From JANMMJ01 sp964543235 (GTDB lineage Bacteria; Pseudomonadota; Alphaproteobacteria; Rhizobiales; Aestuariivirgaceae): a stretch of 17,822 bases of DNA. Positions 17,416 to 17,822 of the stretch are shown here, piece after piece. Every line of letters starts with the position of its first letter. Position 1 is the first letter of the stretch. The translations under genes were made by a program, and so were the position numbers. The stretch lies in the NCBI GenBank assembly GCA_964543235.1, contig CAZIXE010000075.1, forward strand, positions 1-17,822, read 5' to 3'. A model generated the notes under the pieces. It searched no databases. It was given only the letters and a program-made list of their open reading frames with translations, and was not told the origin of the DNA.

Positions 17416-17547
17416 CGCGGTCACTTGAGGGGCGGGCGCTCGATGAAAGCGCTGACGTCTCTTGACGCTTCCTTATGTAGCTGGCGCTGTCTTGCCGGTA
17501 CCGCTCGAAAGAGGACCGGCAATGATTTGCGTCCGCCGCACTAGGTT

Positions 17548-17580
17548 GGAGGGTGAATAAATCCTCCCCGCTCTTTGAAA
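17548..17580 (+). promoter_or_regulatory. rRNA antitermination boxB/boxA element
   Basis: A GGAGG/CCTCC stem with a 10-nt A/T-rich loop (17548-17567) is followed directly by GCTCTTTGAAA (17570-17580), close to the NusB/NusE-binding boxA core GCTCTTTAACA of rRNA leaders. Position about 200 nt before 16S fits. Confidence 0.7.
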
Positions 17581-17628
17581 TCGTAGAAGAAAGAAAGAGA
17601 AACGCAGGCGGCGTGTGTCCTGGCGGTT

Positions 17629-17644
17629 CGTGTGGCAACACACG
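17629..17644 (+). ncRNA. GNRA-capped hairpin in the rRNA leader
   Basis: CGTGTG-GCAA-CACACG forms a perfect 6-bp stem with a GCAA tetraloop. An upstream CGTGTGT (17612-17618) can pair with the same 3' arm over 7 bp, so two mutually exclusive folds are possible. This may be part of leader processing or folding. Confidence 0.5.
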
Positions 17645-17782
17645 GACAACAGAAACAACGGACGTCTTGCGTTTTGAGAAAGCCAAAGCTTCGATGGAAA
17701 CATCGAAAGCACATGGTTTCTCGTCAATGTTCGCAAAACGACCAATTCCGGAAGGCAGCAGTGCCGGTCCGGAGAGCTGTTT

Positions 17783-17822
17783 CAAACTTGAGAGTTTGAT
17801 CCTGGCTCAGAACGAACGCTGG
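17783..17822 (+). rRNA. rrs: 16S ribosomal RNA (5' end only)
   Basis: The last 40 bases carry the universal 16S 5' region: AGAGTTTGATCCTGGCTCAG (the 27F site) followed by AACGAACGCTGG, the alphaproteobacterial form. The 5' boundary near 17783 is estimated by similarity to other 16S genes and could be off by a few bases. The gene runs off the right edge. Confidence 0.95.

Noticed and set aside
17443..17544. A short open frame beginning ATGAAAGCG in the rRNA leader
   Set aside because: It lies inside the transcribed leader between the rRNA promoter and boxA, has no ribosome site and no recognisable product.

Overview
The window comes from a GC-rich alphaproteobacterium, most likely of the order Hyphomicrobiales (Rhizobiales). 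The main clues are the 5' end of a 16S rRNA gene at the right edge with an alphaproteobacterial start, a ChvE-type sugar-binding protein at the left edge, and rhizobial-style CTTGAC/CTATAT promoter elements. The genus cannot be fixed from 40 bases of 16S.

Left third (1-5566), mostly housekeeping. A partial chvE (minus) is divergent from a GntR/FCD regulator (plus); they share a 141-bp AT-rich interval with a candidate operator. Next come clpB (a complete, normal disaggregase), a DedA/VTT-domain membrane protein with an extra N-terminal domain and degenerate core motifs, and a small ModE-type winged-helix regulator preceded by a perfect 15-bp dyad.

Middle and right (5567-17143), all on the minus strand. 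Reading upstream, there is an M23 (LytM) peptidoglycan hydrolase with one membrane anchor, then RTX protein 1 (674 aa), RTX protein 2 (1187 aa), a two-gene operon (a winged-helix regulator with a SufR-like cysteine cluster, translationally coupled to an MFS exporter), and RTX protein 3 (476 aa). RTX 1 and 2 are clear paralogues built from the same modules: an N-terminal module, nonapeptide Ca-binding repeats, a VCBS domain, a cadherin-like domain and a serralysin-type C-terminus. RTX 2 carries a second copy of the N-terminal half and an extra Ig/CADG-like domain. RTX 3 is unrelated outside its repeats and probably starts at a CTG codon. None of the three has an N-terminal signal peptide and no type I secretion ABC/MFP/OMP genes lie in the window, so the exporter must be elsewhere.

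Right edge (17144-17822). Divergent from RTX 3 is the promoter and leader of an rRNA operon: a perfect consensus DnaA box, an AT-rich UP-like element, a TTGACA/TATAAC promoter, a boxB/boxA antitermination signal, a GNRA-capped hairpin and the first ~40 nt of 16S rRNA.

No IS element, CRISPR array, tRNA or prophage gene was seen. The very long open frames antisense to clpB and to the RTX genes are composition artefacts. I did not find a clearly new defence or mobile system. The most unusual items are the RTX module family, the degenerate DedA protein and the Fe-S-type regulator/MFS pair.
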